This document shows positions 1 to 7,779 of a stretch of DNA of 64,000 nucleotides, in pieces. Source of the DNA: Alkalihalobacterium chitinilyticum (GTDB lineage: Bacteria; Bacillota; Bacilli; Bacillales; Bacillaceae_F); assembly GCF_029028005.1 (NCBI RefSeq), contig NZ_JAOTPO010000012.1, positions 104,477-168,476 on the forward strand, written 5' to 3'. Position 1 is the stretch's first letter. The number at the start of each line of letters is the position of its first letter. Both the position numbers and the translations under genes were made by a program. The notes under the pieces are model-generated. The model saw only the letters and a program-made list of their open reading frames with translations. It had not been told where the DNA came from and searched no databases.

Positions 1-383
1 TTTTGTTAGGGATCAAAATGAAGTTCCTATTTGAAACAGCAAGTTGTTATGGTTATGATGTAAATAATTTCAGGGAACGTTTATTTATTCTTTATTTATT
101 TCAATTGGCATTTTCAAGCGAGGAGAAACGTAAAGAAGTGTATGAAATCGTTTCTAACTGGGATGCGTATGTTCATACGATCCCTACAGAAGAAGAGTAT
201 TTAGAAAACATCAATTGGAAGGAATTCCAACTTGAATATCGTGACCACATCGACTTAGTAAAAATGCTCCAGCTTATTCCGGGGGTTGGAGCCATTGTCG
301 GTGCGGCAGCTAACTATCACTTTTTGGATGTTCTCGGGGAAACCGCTAAAAATGGATATCGAATGAGGTTATTGAAACTGTAA
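1..383 (+). CDS. ecsC: EcsC family protein, C-terminal fragment cut by the window edge
   Basis: The reading frame is open from the left edge, so only the last ~126 residues are visible. The segment FLFETASCYGYDVNNFRERL followed by LYLFQLAFSS and the hydrophobic, Gly-rich stretch IPGVGAIVGAAANY are typical of the C-terminal half of EcsC proteins. EcsC is the third gene of the ecsABC locus, whose ABC transporter affects exoprotein secretion and processing in B. subtilis; the role of EcsC itself is poorly defined. An M20 amidohydrolase lies next to it, as yhaA does in B. subtilis, which supports the call. The true start lies outside the window. Confidence 0.85.
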   Translation, partial: LLGIKMKFLFETASCYGYDVNNFRERLFILYLFQLAFSSEEKRKEVYEIVSNWDAYVHTIPTEEEYLENINWKEFQLEYRDHIDLVKMLQLIPGVGAIVGAAANYHFLDVLGETAKNGYRMRLLKL

Positions 384-394
384 AAAGAATATGA

Positions 395-436
395 AATAGC
401 ATATCAATTAACATAGTGATTGGTATGCTATTTTTT
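395..436 (+). terminator. Factor-independent terminator after ecsC
   Basis: A 14-bp stem (arms 395-408 and 419-432, one G-U pair) has a 10-nt loop and runs into six T. It begins 12 nt after the ecsC stop codon. Confidence 0.85.
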
Positions 437-704
437 CGTTCGTACACTCACAATTGTGATGAAGGACAAAGCAAGGAAGAAATACAAGGAAAGTGGTCTT
501 CGTAACGTATCGGAAACTACTTCGCGTTTTATTATGCTTTTTTCTTTTTACTGCTCACCACATTGCATAAATTACAATCTGACAACAGAGTCCGCTAATA
601 TGAAACATGAGCAGCATCAGGCTTCTTTATAATTAAGAGCGTTTCCACCTCAATAGTGAAAACGCTCAATCTCAAATAATATGGCATGGTAATATATTAT
701 ACCG
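437..704. other. Gene-poor spacer between ecsC and yhaA
   Basis: A 70-codon open frame at 420-632 starts inside the ecsC terminator and has no ribosome binding site, so I do not call it a gene. Apart from the hairpin at 637-667 I see nothing recognisable here. Confidence 0.5.
637..667 (-). terminator. Probable terminator of yhaA
   Basis: An inverted repeat has 12-nt arms at 637-648 and 656-667 with one mismatch and a short loop. It lies 38 nt beyond the yhaA stop on the minus strand. The downstream tract is only moderately T-rich (CTTAATTATAAAG), so the call is tentative. Confidence 0.4.
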
Positions 705-1892
705 TTACTCTTTATCTTCATTACCAAGATAATGTAACGTAATATGACCTAACGTTTTTGCTGCAATTAGCATTGCTCTTTCATCAAAATCAAATTTTGG
801 ATGATGATGAGGATAAGCAACATTCCATTCTGGGTTTCTAGCACCTGTAAAGAAAAACGATCCTTTCACATGTTGAAGATAGTAGGCAAAGTCTTCTCCA
901 CCCATTTGCGGATCCATGTTTTCTGCCTCGTAGACGCCGGGTACTTTATTAGCGACTGTTGCTACAACTTCGGTTTCCTCATCATGATTTACAACTGCTG
1001 GGTATCCTCTAAAATAGTGATAAGTAGCCGAAACATCAGCAGCTAAAGTCGTACCGTCTATTATTCTTTTAATCTCTTGCTCCATTTTAGTACGGATGTC
1101 TTCATCAAAGGTCCGAACAGTACCAATCAATTTAGCTGAGTCAGCGATAACATTAAACGCATTTTGTGCCTGAAACGAACCGATAGACAATACGGCTGCC
1201 TTTAATGGATCCACTCGTCTGCTCACAAGTTGTTGTAAGTTCGTAACAAGTTGAGCACCAATGACCACTGCATCTTTGGTTAGATGAGGCATGGCACCGT
1301 GCCCGCCTTGGCCGTGAATTTCGACTTCAAACCGGTCAGCTGCTGCCATGATAGGGCCTTTTCGATACTGAATTTTTCCTAATGGTTCAGTTGCCCATAG
1401 ATGAGTTCCGAAGACATAATCCACTCCGTCTAAACAACCGTCTTGGATCATGGCAATCGCCCCGCCTGGAGCATACTCTTCTGCATGTTGATGGATAAAT
1501 ACAACCGTCCCTGACAATTGCTCTTTCATACTGTTAAAAACTTTAGCTAAACCGAGCAGACTAGCGGTATGACCATCGTGACCACATGCATGCATCGCGC
1601 CGTCTACTTTTGATTTGTATGGAACCTCTTTCTCGTCTTGGATCGGCAACCCGTCAAAATCAGCACGCAGAGCAATCGTTTTTCCCGGCTTACTTCCGCG
1701 AAGAATGGCAACTACTCCTCGTTCTCCTACTCCTGTTTTAACTTCATGTCCAAGATTTTTATGAAATTCAGCAATGTACGCTGGAGTTTTCTCCTCTTGA
1801 AATGAAAGCTCAGGATATTGATGCAGGTATCTTCTCATATCAACCATTTCTGAATAAATGGCGTCCAACCCTTTATTAAGCAGTTCTTTCAT
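705..1892 (-). CDS. yhaA: M20-family metallo-amidohydrolase (YhaA-like)
   Basis: Predicted zinc-dependent amidohydrolase or N-acyl-amino-acid deacylase of peptidase family M20D, 395 residues, cytoplasmic. Visible family motifs are ALRADFDGLPI, the metal-binding ACGHDGH (about residues 102-108), FIHQHAEE with the catalytic acidic pair, the dimerisation-domain segment GGHGAMPH, and MGGEDFAYY near the C terminus. The ATG at 1892 is preferred over the upstream in-frame GTG at 1901 because that GTG lies inside the GGGGTG ribosome binding site. Position next to ecsC matches B. subtilis yhaA. The natural substrate is not known from sequence. Confidence 0.85.
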   Translation of the reverse strand: MKELLNKGLDAIYSEMVDMRRYLHQYPELSFQEEKTPAYIAEFHKNLGHEVKTGVGERGVVAILRGSKPGKTIALRADFDGLPIQDEKEVPYKSKVDGAMHACGHDGHTASLLGLAKVFNSMKEQLSGTVVFIHQHAEEYAPGGAIAMIQDGCLDGVDYVFGTHLWATEPLGKIQYRKGPIMAAADRFEVEIHGQGGHGAMPHLTKDAVVIGAQLVTNLQQLVSRRVDPLKAAVLSIGSFQAQNAFNVIADSAKLIGTVRTFDEDIRTKMEQEIKRIIDGTTLAADVSATYHYFRGYPAVVNHDEETEVVATVANKVPGVYEAENMDPQMGGEDFAYYLQHVKGSFFFTGARNPEWNVAYPHHHPKFDFDERAMLIAAKTLGHITLHYLGNEDKE

Positions 1893-1976
1893 GACTATCA
1901 CCCCAACACTAAGAAAATGGCTTTCTTAACATCATACTTCGAGAAACGATCGAAATATTCCTCTAATTCTAATGTT

Positions 1977-2693
1977 TTAGAGGTTAAACAGTTGAAAACG
2001 AGTTAAGTAAGCTGCAATAGCTGCAAATTTTCCAGTGAATAGCAAGATCCCAAGAATGATTAAGAGATATCCGCTGGCTTTTTGGATCTTAGGAAGGATA
2101 CGGTTTAATTTACGCAGCTTGTCAAGTGATCTCGACCATAATAACGCGACAAGAATAAATGGAACTCCAAGCCCCATGGAGTAAATGAACAGCATAAACA
2201 TCCCTCTAAACATCGTTTCAGATTCCATCGCTAATAAAAGAATTGACGATAGCACGAGTCCAATACACGGTGACCAGCCTGCACCAAAAAATAAACCGAA
2301 AAATACAGAATTTGCAAAGCTTGTTGATTTCTTCGGTGTGTTATTAAAACGTTTTTCGCTTAGAAGCATCGATATCGAAATAATCCCAGCCATTTGCAAT
2401 CCAAATACAACAATGACAATCCCGCCGATTTGTTGAATCAATTGCTGATTTTCAAGAAATGTTCTTCCAATGAACGTAGAAGATGCCCCGAGCATTACAA
2501 AAATTATAGTAAACCCGATAATAAATCCAATACTTCGTGAAAGGATTAAGGACCGATCTGCTTGTACTTGATTGTCACTTACTGATGTTCCTGTTAGTTG
2601 TGCTAAATAAGCAGGTACTAATGGGAAGACACAAGGAGATAAAAAGGAAATAACTCCTGCGAAAAAGGCTAACCATATTGTAATTTCTGTCAT
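1977..2693 (-). CDS. ccdA: Cytochrome c biogenesis thiol-disulfide transporter CcdA
   Basis: A polytopic membrane protein of 238 residues (about six hydrophobic segments) of the CcdA/DsbD-beta family. It passes reducing equivalents from cytoplasmic thioredoxin across the membrane, for cytochrome c assembly and spore-cortex thiol proteins. The two redox-active cysteines sit in the family motifs LSPCVFPLVP (Cys about 21) and GWSPCIGL (Cys about 143). The start region reads GAGGTGAGATGATG; the second ATG gives better spacing, the first (2696) is possible. No resB/resC or thioredoxin-like partner is adjacent, so it looks like a stand-alone gene here. Confidence 0.9.
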   Translation of the reverse strand: MTEITIWLAFFAGVISFLSPCVFPLVPAYLAQLTGTSVSDNQVQADRSLILSRSIGFIIGFTIIFVMLGASSTFIGRTFLENQQLIQQIGGIVIVVFGLQMAGIISISMLLSEKRFNNTPKKSTSFANSVFFGLFFGAGWSPCIGLVLSSILLLAMESETMFRGMFMLFIYSMGLGVPFILVALLWSRSLDKLRKLNRILPKIQKASGYLLIILGILLFTGKFAAIAAYLTRFQLFNL

Positions 2694-2890
2694 CATCTCA
2701 CCTCGTTTAATAATTGCACTTTCGTTTTTCAGTTCGACCTCTCACTTTTAAGGAGTCTATGAAATAGGCAGACAAGTATTCATGTAATACCGTCATTATA
2801 ACTGATTTTCCCTAAATGAAGAAAATGAATGGACGTTACAATCTTATGATACTTAAAAAATGTGTAGTATTTGTGAAGTTGGTCTGAAAA

Positions 2891-2914
2891 ACAATCCGCC
2901 TCAAGGCGGATTGT
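2891..2914 (-). terminator. Perfect 10-bp hairpin with T run on the minus strand
   Basis: The sequence ACAATCCGCC, loop TCAA, then GGCGGATTGT forms a perfect 10-bp stem. On the minus strand it is followed by five T, like a terminator, but no minus-strand gene lies before it. On the plus strand it sits about 20-40 bp upstream of the putative lia promoter. Confidence 0.5.
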
Positions 2915-2933
2915 AAAACCGTTCTCATGCTCG

Positions 2934-2962
2934 TTATCGCTTCACTTTTTACTGATTACAAT
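2934..2962 (+). promoter_or_regulatory. Putative promoter of the lia operon
   Basis: A good -10 element, TACAAT (2957-2962), lies 17 bp downstream of a poor -35 match (TTATCG, 2934-2939). A weak -35 fits an activator-dependent promoter; in B. subtilis LiaR activates liaI. I could not identify a LiaR box with certainty. Confidence 0.35.
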
Positions 2963-2993
2963 AAAGGTAGCTTAAGACAAAGGAGGCGAGGAA

Positions 2994-3413
2994 ATGAATT
3001 GGACTGGTAAAGCGATAGTAGGAATTATTCTACTCTTTATTGGAGCGAATCTTTTCTTACAAACATTAGGTATTCAAATTGGAGGGTTAATTGGATTAGC
3101 GATATCGGTACTCCTCATTATTTATGGGTATCGAAAAATGAAGTCAGATCACGGATCTAATTTACTCGGAATGGCCATTTTAATTTTTGGATTACTTCTT
3201 GCCATTGGTCACCTTCATATATTTACCGGCATCTTCATTGCGGCGATGATCATTTACTTTGGTTATCGATTAGTTACAGGTGAGAAAACGAAAAGAGTGG
3301 TTGACCAAGACGAAGAAGTAGCAGCTTCAACATCAGATGCATCTCAAACAAGCAAAGATGCTTTCGATGAAGAATGGAATAAATTTTTAGAAAAAAATCA
3401 TTTGAAATCTTAG
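2994..3413 (+). CDS. liaI: LiaI-like membrane anchor protein
   Basis: A small membrane protein of 139 residues with hydrophobic segments at about 5-25, 28-46, 55-71 and 74-92, followed by a charged acidic cytoplasmic tail of about 45 residues. In B. subtilis LiaI is the membrane anchor that recruits the PspA-like LiaH to envelope lesions. It is followed 11 nt later by liaH, in the order liaI-liaH-liaG-liaF-liaS-liaR. The ATG is preceded by a strong AAAGGAGGCGAGG site. The N-terminal repeat architecture also resembles the N terminus of LiaF downstream, as is usual for these DUF5668-type segments. Confidence 0.8.
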   Translation: MNWTGKAIVGIILLFIGANLFLQTLGIQIGGLIGLAISVLLIIYGYRKMKSDHGSNLLGMAILIFGLLLAIGHLHIFTGIFIAAMIIYFGYRLVTGEKTKRVVDQDEEVAASTSDASQTSKDAFDEEWNKFLEKNHLKS

Positions 3414-3424
3414 GAGGAATAAAG

Positions 3425-4093
3425 ATGATATTTAAACGAATTCGCGACTTAACGGTAGCTAGTATTCATGAAGGCTTGGATCAATTAGAAAATCCAGTTG
3501 TGATGTTGAACCAGTACTTACGTGACATGGAAAAAGAGATCGTTGCAGCGGAAAAAGCAATTACGAAGCAAATGACAATTAAAGCAAATTTTGAAAAACA
3601 AAAAAACGAAGCTGTTGAATTGATGGAAAAACGCGGGCAACAAGCCGAACTAGCATTAAAAGCTGGAGAGGAACAGTTAGCCAAGAAAGCCTTACTCTCA
3701 AAAAAACAATATGAAGAAAAGGTATCCTATTATGAGGAAGTTTGCTTACAAAATGATGAAAAAATAGCTGAGTTAAAAGATCAGTTATATGAAATGAGAG
3801 AAAAGTATCAAGAAATGAAAGATAAAAAAGTAGTTTTAATCGCTCGAGCTAATGCTGCAAAGACAAAACAATCGATGGATGAAGCTATGGACCGTTTTGA
3901 TCATGAAAAAGCTCAAGCAGGATTTGAGAGAATGGAACGCAAAATCTTTGAAATGGAAACGACCATTAACCTAAACAGAAATAAACGAGATGTTCTATTA
4001 AACAGTCAAACGATTGAATTCGAATATAATGAAGCGGTTGAACATGAATTGAATACACTTAAAGAAAAAATCCGCTCCCAAACAACAGTCTAA
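3425..4093 (+). CDS. liaH: PspA/IM30 family envelope-stress protein LiaH
   Basis: A 222-residue, almost wholly alpha-helical and charged coiled-coil protein of the PspA/IM30/Vipp1 family. The opening FKRIRDLTVASIHEGLDQLE is the family's amphipathic membrane-contact helix, followed by NQYLRDMEKEI. LiaH forms large oligomers that protect the membrane when lipid II cycle antibiotics or other envelope stress act. It has an AGGAGGAAT ribosome binding site and follows liaI closely. It is followed by a strong hairpin (4113-4144) that probably makes liaIH the major transcript. Confidence 0.93.
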   Translation: MIFKRIRDLTVASIHEGLDQLENPVVMLNQYLRDMEKEIVAAEKAITKQMTIKANFEKQKNEAVELMEKRGQQAELALKAGEEQLAKKALLSKKQYEEKVSYYEEVCLQNDEKIAELKDQLYEMREKYQEMKDKKVVLIARANAAKTKQSMDEAMDRFDHEKAQAGFERMERKIFEMETTINLNRNKRDVLLNSQTIEFEYNEAVEHELNTLKEKIRSQTTV

Positions 4094-4112
4094 GGTAAAT
4101 TTCATAGCAAAT

Positions 4113-4144
4113 AAGATAGGAGAAAAGGAAAATTCTCCTATCTT
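4113..4144 (+). terminator. Intra-operon terminator-like hairpin between liaH and liaG
   Basis: A perfect 12-bp stem (4113-4124 with 4133-4144) and 8-nt loop is followed by a C/T-rich tract without a long T run. In B. subtilis most transcription stops between liaH and liaG with some read-through, and this hairpin is in the matching place. Confidence 0.75.
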
Positions 4145-4198
4145 CCTTTCTTATAGCTATAGTAAAATGAAGATGACTTGAAAAGGGAGGGTGAAAGT

Positions 4199-5053
4199 GT
4201 GAAACGTCCTTTAGGAGTATTGCTTATTATTATCGGCATCTTAATCGCTTTTAGTACCATTTTTCAACCGTTAATAAGCTCTAATCGAACGAGTACTGTC
4301 AACGAACAAGGGATTAATATCAATAATGGTTATGATAAGCTCTCTATTACTACATCTGTCGCAGATTTAAATATTCGTCAGTATCCGGGTGAAGAACTAA
4401 TGTTGGAAGTAAAAGGGAACTCTTCAAATTATCACATCCAGTCAGAATCAAAAAAATCGATCTTAGAAATAGAAATAAAAAGTAATAAAAGATGGCAGTT
4501 CTTTAATGCTAGTAAGTCATCTGTAGATGTTCTTATTCCTGATCATTATACGAGGTCGGTCACGATTGAAAATACAGTTGGCGATTTAAGGTTTCAATCA
4601 CCGCTTACCTTGGCAGAGTTAAATATTAAAATGACAGCAGGCGATGTTAAAGGATTAACAGGTTCGATTGATCACCTTACTTTTCATAGTACGGCAGGCG
4701 ACTTTCATGCTTATGATTTAAATTCAGTAAGAACTGAGATAAAAGGAACTGCAGGTGACTTCCAAATAGAGAGATTTACAGGAGATTTAAAAGGGACAAA
4801 CACAGCAGGAAGTATTACAGTAGAGTATGAACGAGAAAATGGTGACATTGAGTTGCAGACGACTGCAGGAGATGTCAGGCTATTGATTCCTGAACCATCT
4901 TTTGAACTTAATGCAAGCACAACATTAGGTGATGTTTCTATAAATATTCCAATTATGCTGGAACAAAGCGGGAAGACGTATAAAGGTGTTGTCAATAATG
5001 GTGAGAAGAAAGTTAAAGTATCAACAACAATAGGCGATATTAAAATTGATTAA
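4199..5053 (+). CDS. liaG: LiaG, DUF4097-type membrane-anchored beta-helix protein
   Basis: A 284-residue protein with one N-terminal membrane segment (LGVLLIIIGILIAFSTIF) and an outward-facing domain built of repeated strands. The motif TAGDF/TAGDV or a variant (TVGDL, TLGDV, TIGDI) recurs at 15-25 residue intervals, the mark of the DUF4097 putative adhesin fold. The GTG at 4199 is chosen because GGGAGG sits 8 nt upstream; the frame is open further up but without a site. Its function in the lia operon is not established. It ends directly before the liaF leader. Confidence 0.83.
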   Translation: MKRPLGVLLIIIGILIAFSTIFQPLISSNRTSTVNEQGININNGYDKLSITTSVADLNIRQYPGEELMLEVKGNSSNYHIQSESKKSILEIEIKSNKRWQFFNASKSSVDVLIPDHYTRSVTIENTVGDLRFQSPLTLAELNIKMTAGDVKGLTGSIDHLTFHSTAGDFHAYDLNSVRTEIKGTAGDFQIERFTGDLKGTNTAGSITVEYERENGDIELQTTAGDVRLLIPEPSFELNASTTLGDVSINIPIMLEQSGKTYKGVVNNGEKKVKVSTTIGDIKID

Positions 5054-5095
5054 GTGAAAAAACAAAGCAATGTTTACAGGAAGGAGGAACGAAGA

Positions 5096-5902
5096 ATGCA
5101 CACGTCAAGAAATGTAATCATAGGTATTATTATCATCCTCATTGGACTTAGTGCATTGTTAAACACAATAGGATTTAACTTTCATCTAGGGTTGTTAATC
5201 GGTCCCCTTATTTTCTTTGTTATCGGTCTATTCTTTTACCGGAAAGGTCATAGATGGTTAAGTATCATTTTTTTATTAATCAGCTTCGTTACGTTCTTCG
5301 ACAATGTAGTAGGCGTTAATATTACTGGTATTATTATTGCTGTTGTATTTATATACTTTGGATACAAATTATTAACCGGGCATGAAAAAGCAAAAGACAA
5401 TGGGGTCAATGACAATACGATTGATAGAGAAATTGATGAACTTGTAAAATCAGTGGATGAACTTGTAGAGGACGTTCCCTTCACAAAAGAGAAACCAAAA
5501 CAAGAGGAACCGGTAAAAAAAGTTCATACTACACCTTCTTTTAGAAGTGCACTGATTGGAGATTTCAGGTTACTGTCAGACCGTTATGAATTACAAGATA
5601 TGAACATTCGAAATGGGATTGGCGATATCAAAATCGATCTTTCCAAAGCAATTATTCCAGAAGGTGAAACGGTTATTGTTATTCATGGTTGGATTGGGGA
5701 TATCGATGTTTACGTTCCCTACGATTTAGATCTGTCTGTCCAAGCTATGGTTACCGTCGGTGATTTAGATATTTTAGACAGCAGGCAAAGTGGAATTAAT
5801 CGTAATATTGCAATTGCTACTAAAGATTACAAGCAAGCTCCTCGTCGAGTTAAGCTTGTGTTATCACTACTCATTGGAGATATAGATGTGAGGTACGTGT
5901 AA
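5096..5902 (+). CDS. liaF: LiaF, negative regulator of the LiaRS two-component system
   Basis: A 268-residue protein with four N-terminal membrane segments (about residues 6-105), an acidic linker, and a C-terminal domain with repeated IGDI/VGDL strands (GIGDIKIDL, WIGDIDVYV, TVGDLDIL, LIGDIDVRY), the YvqF/DUF2154 signature. In B. subtilis LiaF keeps the kinase LiaS inactive until envelope stress. The ATG at 5096 is taken because AAGGAGG lies 8 nt before it; the frame opens 14 codons earlier without a site. The stop overlaps the liaS start by one base (TAATG), which implies translational coupling. Confidence 0.9.
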   Translation: MHTSRNVIIGIIIILIGLSALLNTIGFNFHLGLLIGPLIFFVIGLFFYRKGHRWLSIIFLLISFVTFFDNVVGVNITGIIIAVVFIYFGYKLLTGHEKAKDNGVNDNTIDREIDELVKSVDELVEDVPFTKEKPKQEEPVKKVHTTPSFRSALIGDFRLLSDRYELQDMNIRNGIGDIKIDLSKAIIPEGETVIVIHGWIGDIDVYVPYDLDLSVQAMVTVGDLDILDSRQSGINRNIAIATKDYKQAPRRVKLVLSLLIGDIDVRYV

Positions 5903-6948
5903 TGAAACGAGTTCTTCTGGCTAATATTCAATGGCAAATGGTTCGAAATTCGATTTGGATCAGCTTACTTACGGCTTTATTTGCTGTTTTTATTTTAACA
6001 TATGGGGAAGCAGAGGGGCTGGCCGTCCTGCTGCGAAAGAAATTATTCGGAATTCCTATACTTCTGGTTATCCCGGTGATAGCCATATTCATTGGCGGTG
6101 CTTTTGGCTATCTTGCTGGAGATAAGGTGAAAAAACGGTTAGAAATCTTACAACAAGGAACATTGTCATTAGAGCGGGGGAATTTCTCGTATCGCTTCCC
6201 GGATCTTGGTGCTGATGAAGTAGGATTGATAGGGAAACAGCTTAATGAAATGGTAAAAAGAGTAGAAAGCCAGGTCATATCGTTACAAAAGTTATCAACG
6301 GAACGAGCAGAGTGGCAGGAAACGATCAAACAATCTGCGATAAACGAAGAAAGGCAGCGTCTTGCTAGAGACCTGCATGACGCGGTCAGCCAACAACTAT
6401 TTGCGATATCCATGATGACAGCAGCATTGCCGCACACTTTAGATAAGGATGTTAAAAAAGCAGCCCAACAAATTGAAATGGTCGAACAAATGGCCTCGAA
6501 TGCACAATCTGAAATGAGAGCCCTGCTCTTACATTTACGTCCGTCCCATCTTGAAGGTAAGGATTTACAGGAAGGAATTCAAGAGTTACTCGTTGAAATA
6601 AAAACGAAACATGGCTTACAAATTGATGCAAAAATTGAAAAAACGAATCCGATACCAAAAGGAATAGAAGATCAACTGTTCCGAATTGTACAAGAAGCAT
6701 TATCGAATATCTTGCGTCACGCAAAAGCTAGTCGAATTGAGTTTCAATTAAGACAAATCCATGATCAACTTCGATTAAAAATAATCGATAATGGAATTGG
6801 TTTTGAATTTAGTGGTCAAAAAATGGGCTCGTACGGTTTACAAATGATGAAAGAGCGGGTGACTGAAATTGGAGGGACGTTAGAAATTATATCAATCCCT
6901 AATAAAGGAACCCAAGTCGAAGCGATGATTCCTCTCGTTCCACTTTAG
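5902..6948 (+). CDS. liaS: LiaS sensor histidine kinase
   Basis: A 348-residue membrane histidine kinase. Two hydrophobic segments (about 17-34 and 50-73) enclose a very short extracytoplasmic loop, typical of intramembrane-sensing kinases. A HAMP domain follows (about 75-125), then a HisKA_3 dimerisation domain with the phospho-acceptor in ARDLHDAVSQQLF (His about 159), and an ATPase domain with the N box QEALSNILRHAKAS and G box DNGIGF. It pairs with LiaR directly downstream, and LiaF just upstream is its expected inhibitor. Confidence 0.95.
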   Translation: MKRVLLANIQWQMVRNSIWISLLTALFAVFILTYGEAEGLAVLLRKKLFGIPILLVIPVIAIFIGGAFGYLAGDKVKKRLEILQQGTLSLERGNFSYRFPDLGADEVGLIGKQLNEMVKRVESQVISLQKLSTERAEWQETIKQSAINEERQRLARDLHDAVSQQLFAISMMTAALPHTLDKDVKKAAQQIEMVEQMASNAQSEMRALLLHLRPSHLEGKDLQEGIQELLVEIKTKHGLQIDAKIEKTNPIPKGIEDQLFRIVQEALSNILRHAKASRIEFQLRQIHDQLRLKIIDNGIGFEFSGQKMGSYGLQMMKERVTEIGGTLEIISIPNKGTQVEAMIPLVPL

Positions 6949-6996
6949 TATAGAGCGATATAATTCTTATCTAAATGCAGTTGGAGGTGGATGGAT

Positions 6997-7629
6997 TTGA
7001 TTAAAGTTTTACTTGTTGATGATCATGAAATGGTCCGGATGGGGTTAAGTGCATACCTATCAACGGAAGAAGATATAGAAGTAGTAGGAGAAGCTTCTAA
7101 TGGTAAAGAAGGTGTAGCACTTGCATTACAATTACAACCGGATGTTATCTTGATGGACTTAGTTATGGAAGTGATGGACGGGATTGAAGCGACAAAGCAA
7201 ATTACAAGTCAATTGCCGGCTGTGAAGGTAATCGTGCTAACAAGCTTTGTTGATGATGAAAAAGTATATCCTGTTATCGAGGCAGGAGCTTTTAGTTATT
7301 TATTAAAAACGACAAGAGCGCCTGAAATTGCCCAGGCAATCAGGGCAGCATTTGAAGGTGAATCAGTTGTTGAGTCTCAAGTGACGAATAAAATGATGCA
7401 ACGAATGCGAACCCAGCAAAAGAAATTGCTGCATGAGGAATTAACACCAAGAGAATTAGATGTCCTTAAGCTAATCGGGATCGGTAAGACGAATCAAGAA
7501 ATTGCAGATGAGTTATACATTGGAATAAAAACAGTAAAAACACATGTAAGTAATATATTAGCGAAACTAAATGTTGACGATCGTACGCAAATAGCCATTT
7601 ATGCACATCGTCATGGTCTAGTAAATTAA
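6997..7629 (+). CDS. liaR: LiaR response regulator (NarL/LuxR type)
   Basis: A 210-residue response regulator. The receiver domain has acidic residues in LLVDDHEMV, the phospho-acceptor Asp about 54 in VILMDLVME, and Lys in YLLKTTR. The C-terminal LuxR-type helix-turn-helix reads LTPRELDVLKLIGIGKTNQEI onward. The start is taken as TTG at 6997: the ATG at 6991 touches the GGAGGTGG ribosome binding site and so has no spacing, while TTG gives about 9 nt and the usual MIKVLLVDD opening. It activates liaI in B. subtilis. A strong terminator follows. Confidence 0.93.
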   Translation: MIKVLLVDDHEMVRMGLSAYLSTEEDIEVVGEASNGKEGVALALQLQPDVILMDLVMEVMDGIEATKQITSQLPAVKVIVLTSFVDDEKVYPVIEAGAFSYLLKTTRAPEIAQAIRAAFEGESVVESQVTNKMMQRMRTQQKKLLHEELTPRELDVLKLIGIGKTNQEIADELYIGIKTVKTHVSNILAKLNVDDRTQIAIYAHRHGLVN

Positions 7630-7630
7630 G

Positions 7631-7670
7631 AAACTGTCTAAGGTATTGAATATACTTAGGCAGTTTTTTT
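7631..7670 (+). terminator. Terminator of the lia operon
   Basis: The arms AAACTGTCTAAGGTAT and ATACTTAGGCAGTTT pair with minor mismatch and lead into seven T. The hairpin starts one base after the liaR stop. Confidence 0.9.
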
Positions 7671-7779
7671 CTTTAGTCATATGCAATTTCCATAATGTTG
7701 ATTTCACGCTCATTGTTTTAATTAGAAGTAAAACTATATTATAATTACACTTAATCGGTTTCGACAAAAGGTGATGATT

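Noticed and set aside
420..632. 70-codon open frame after ecsC
   Set aside because: It starts inside the ecsC terminator, has no ribosome binding site, and its composition is not protein-like.
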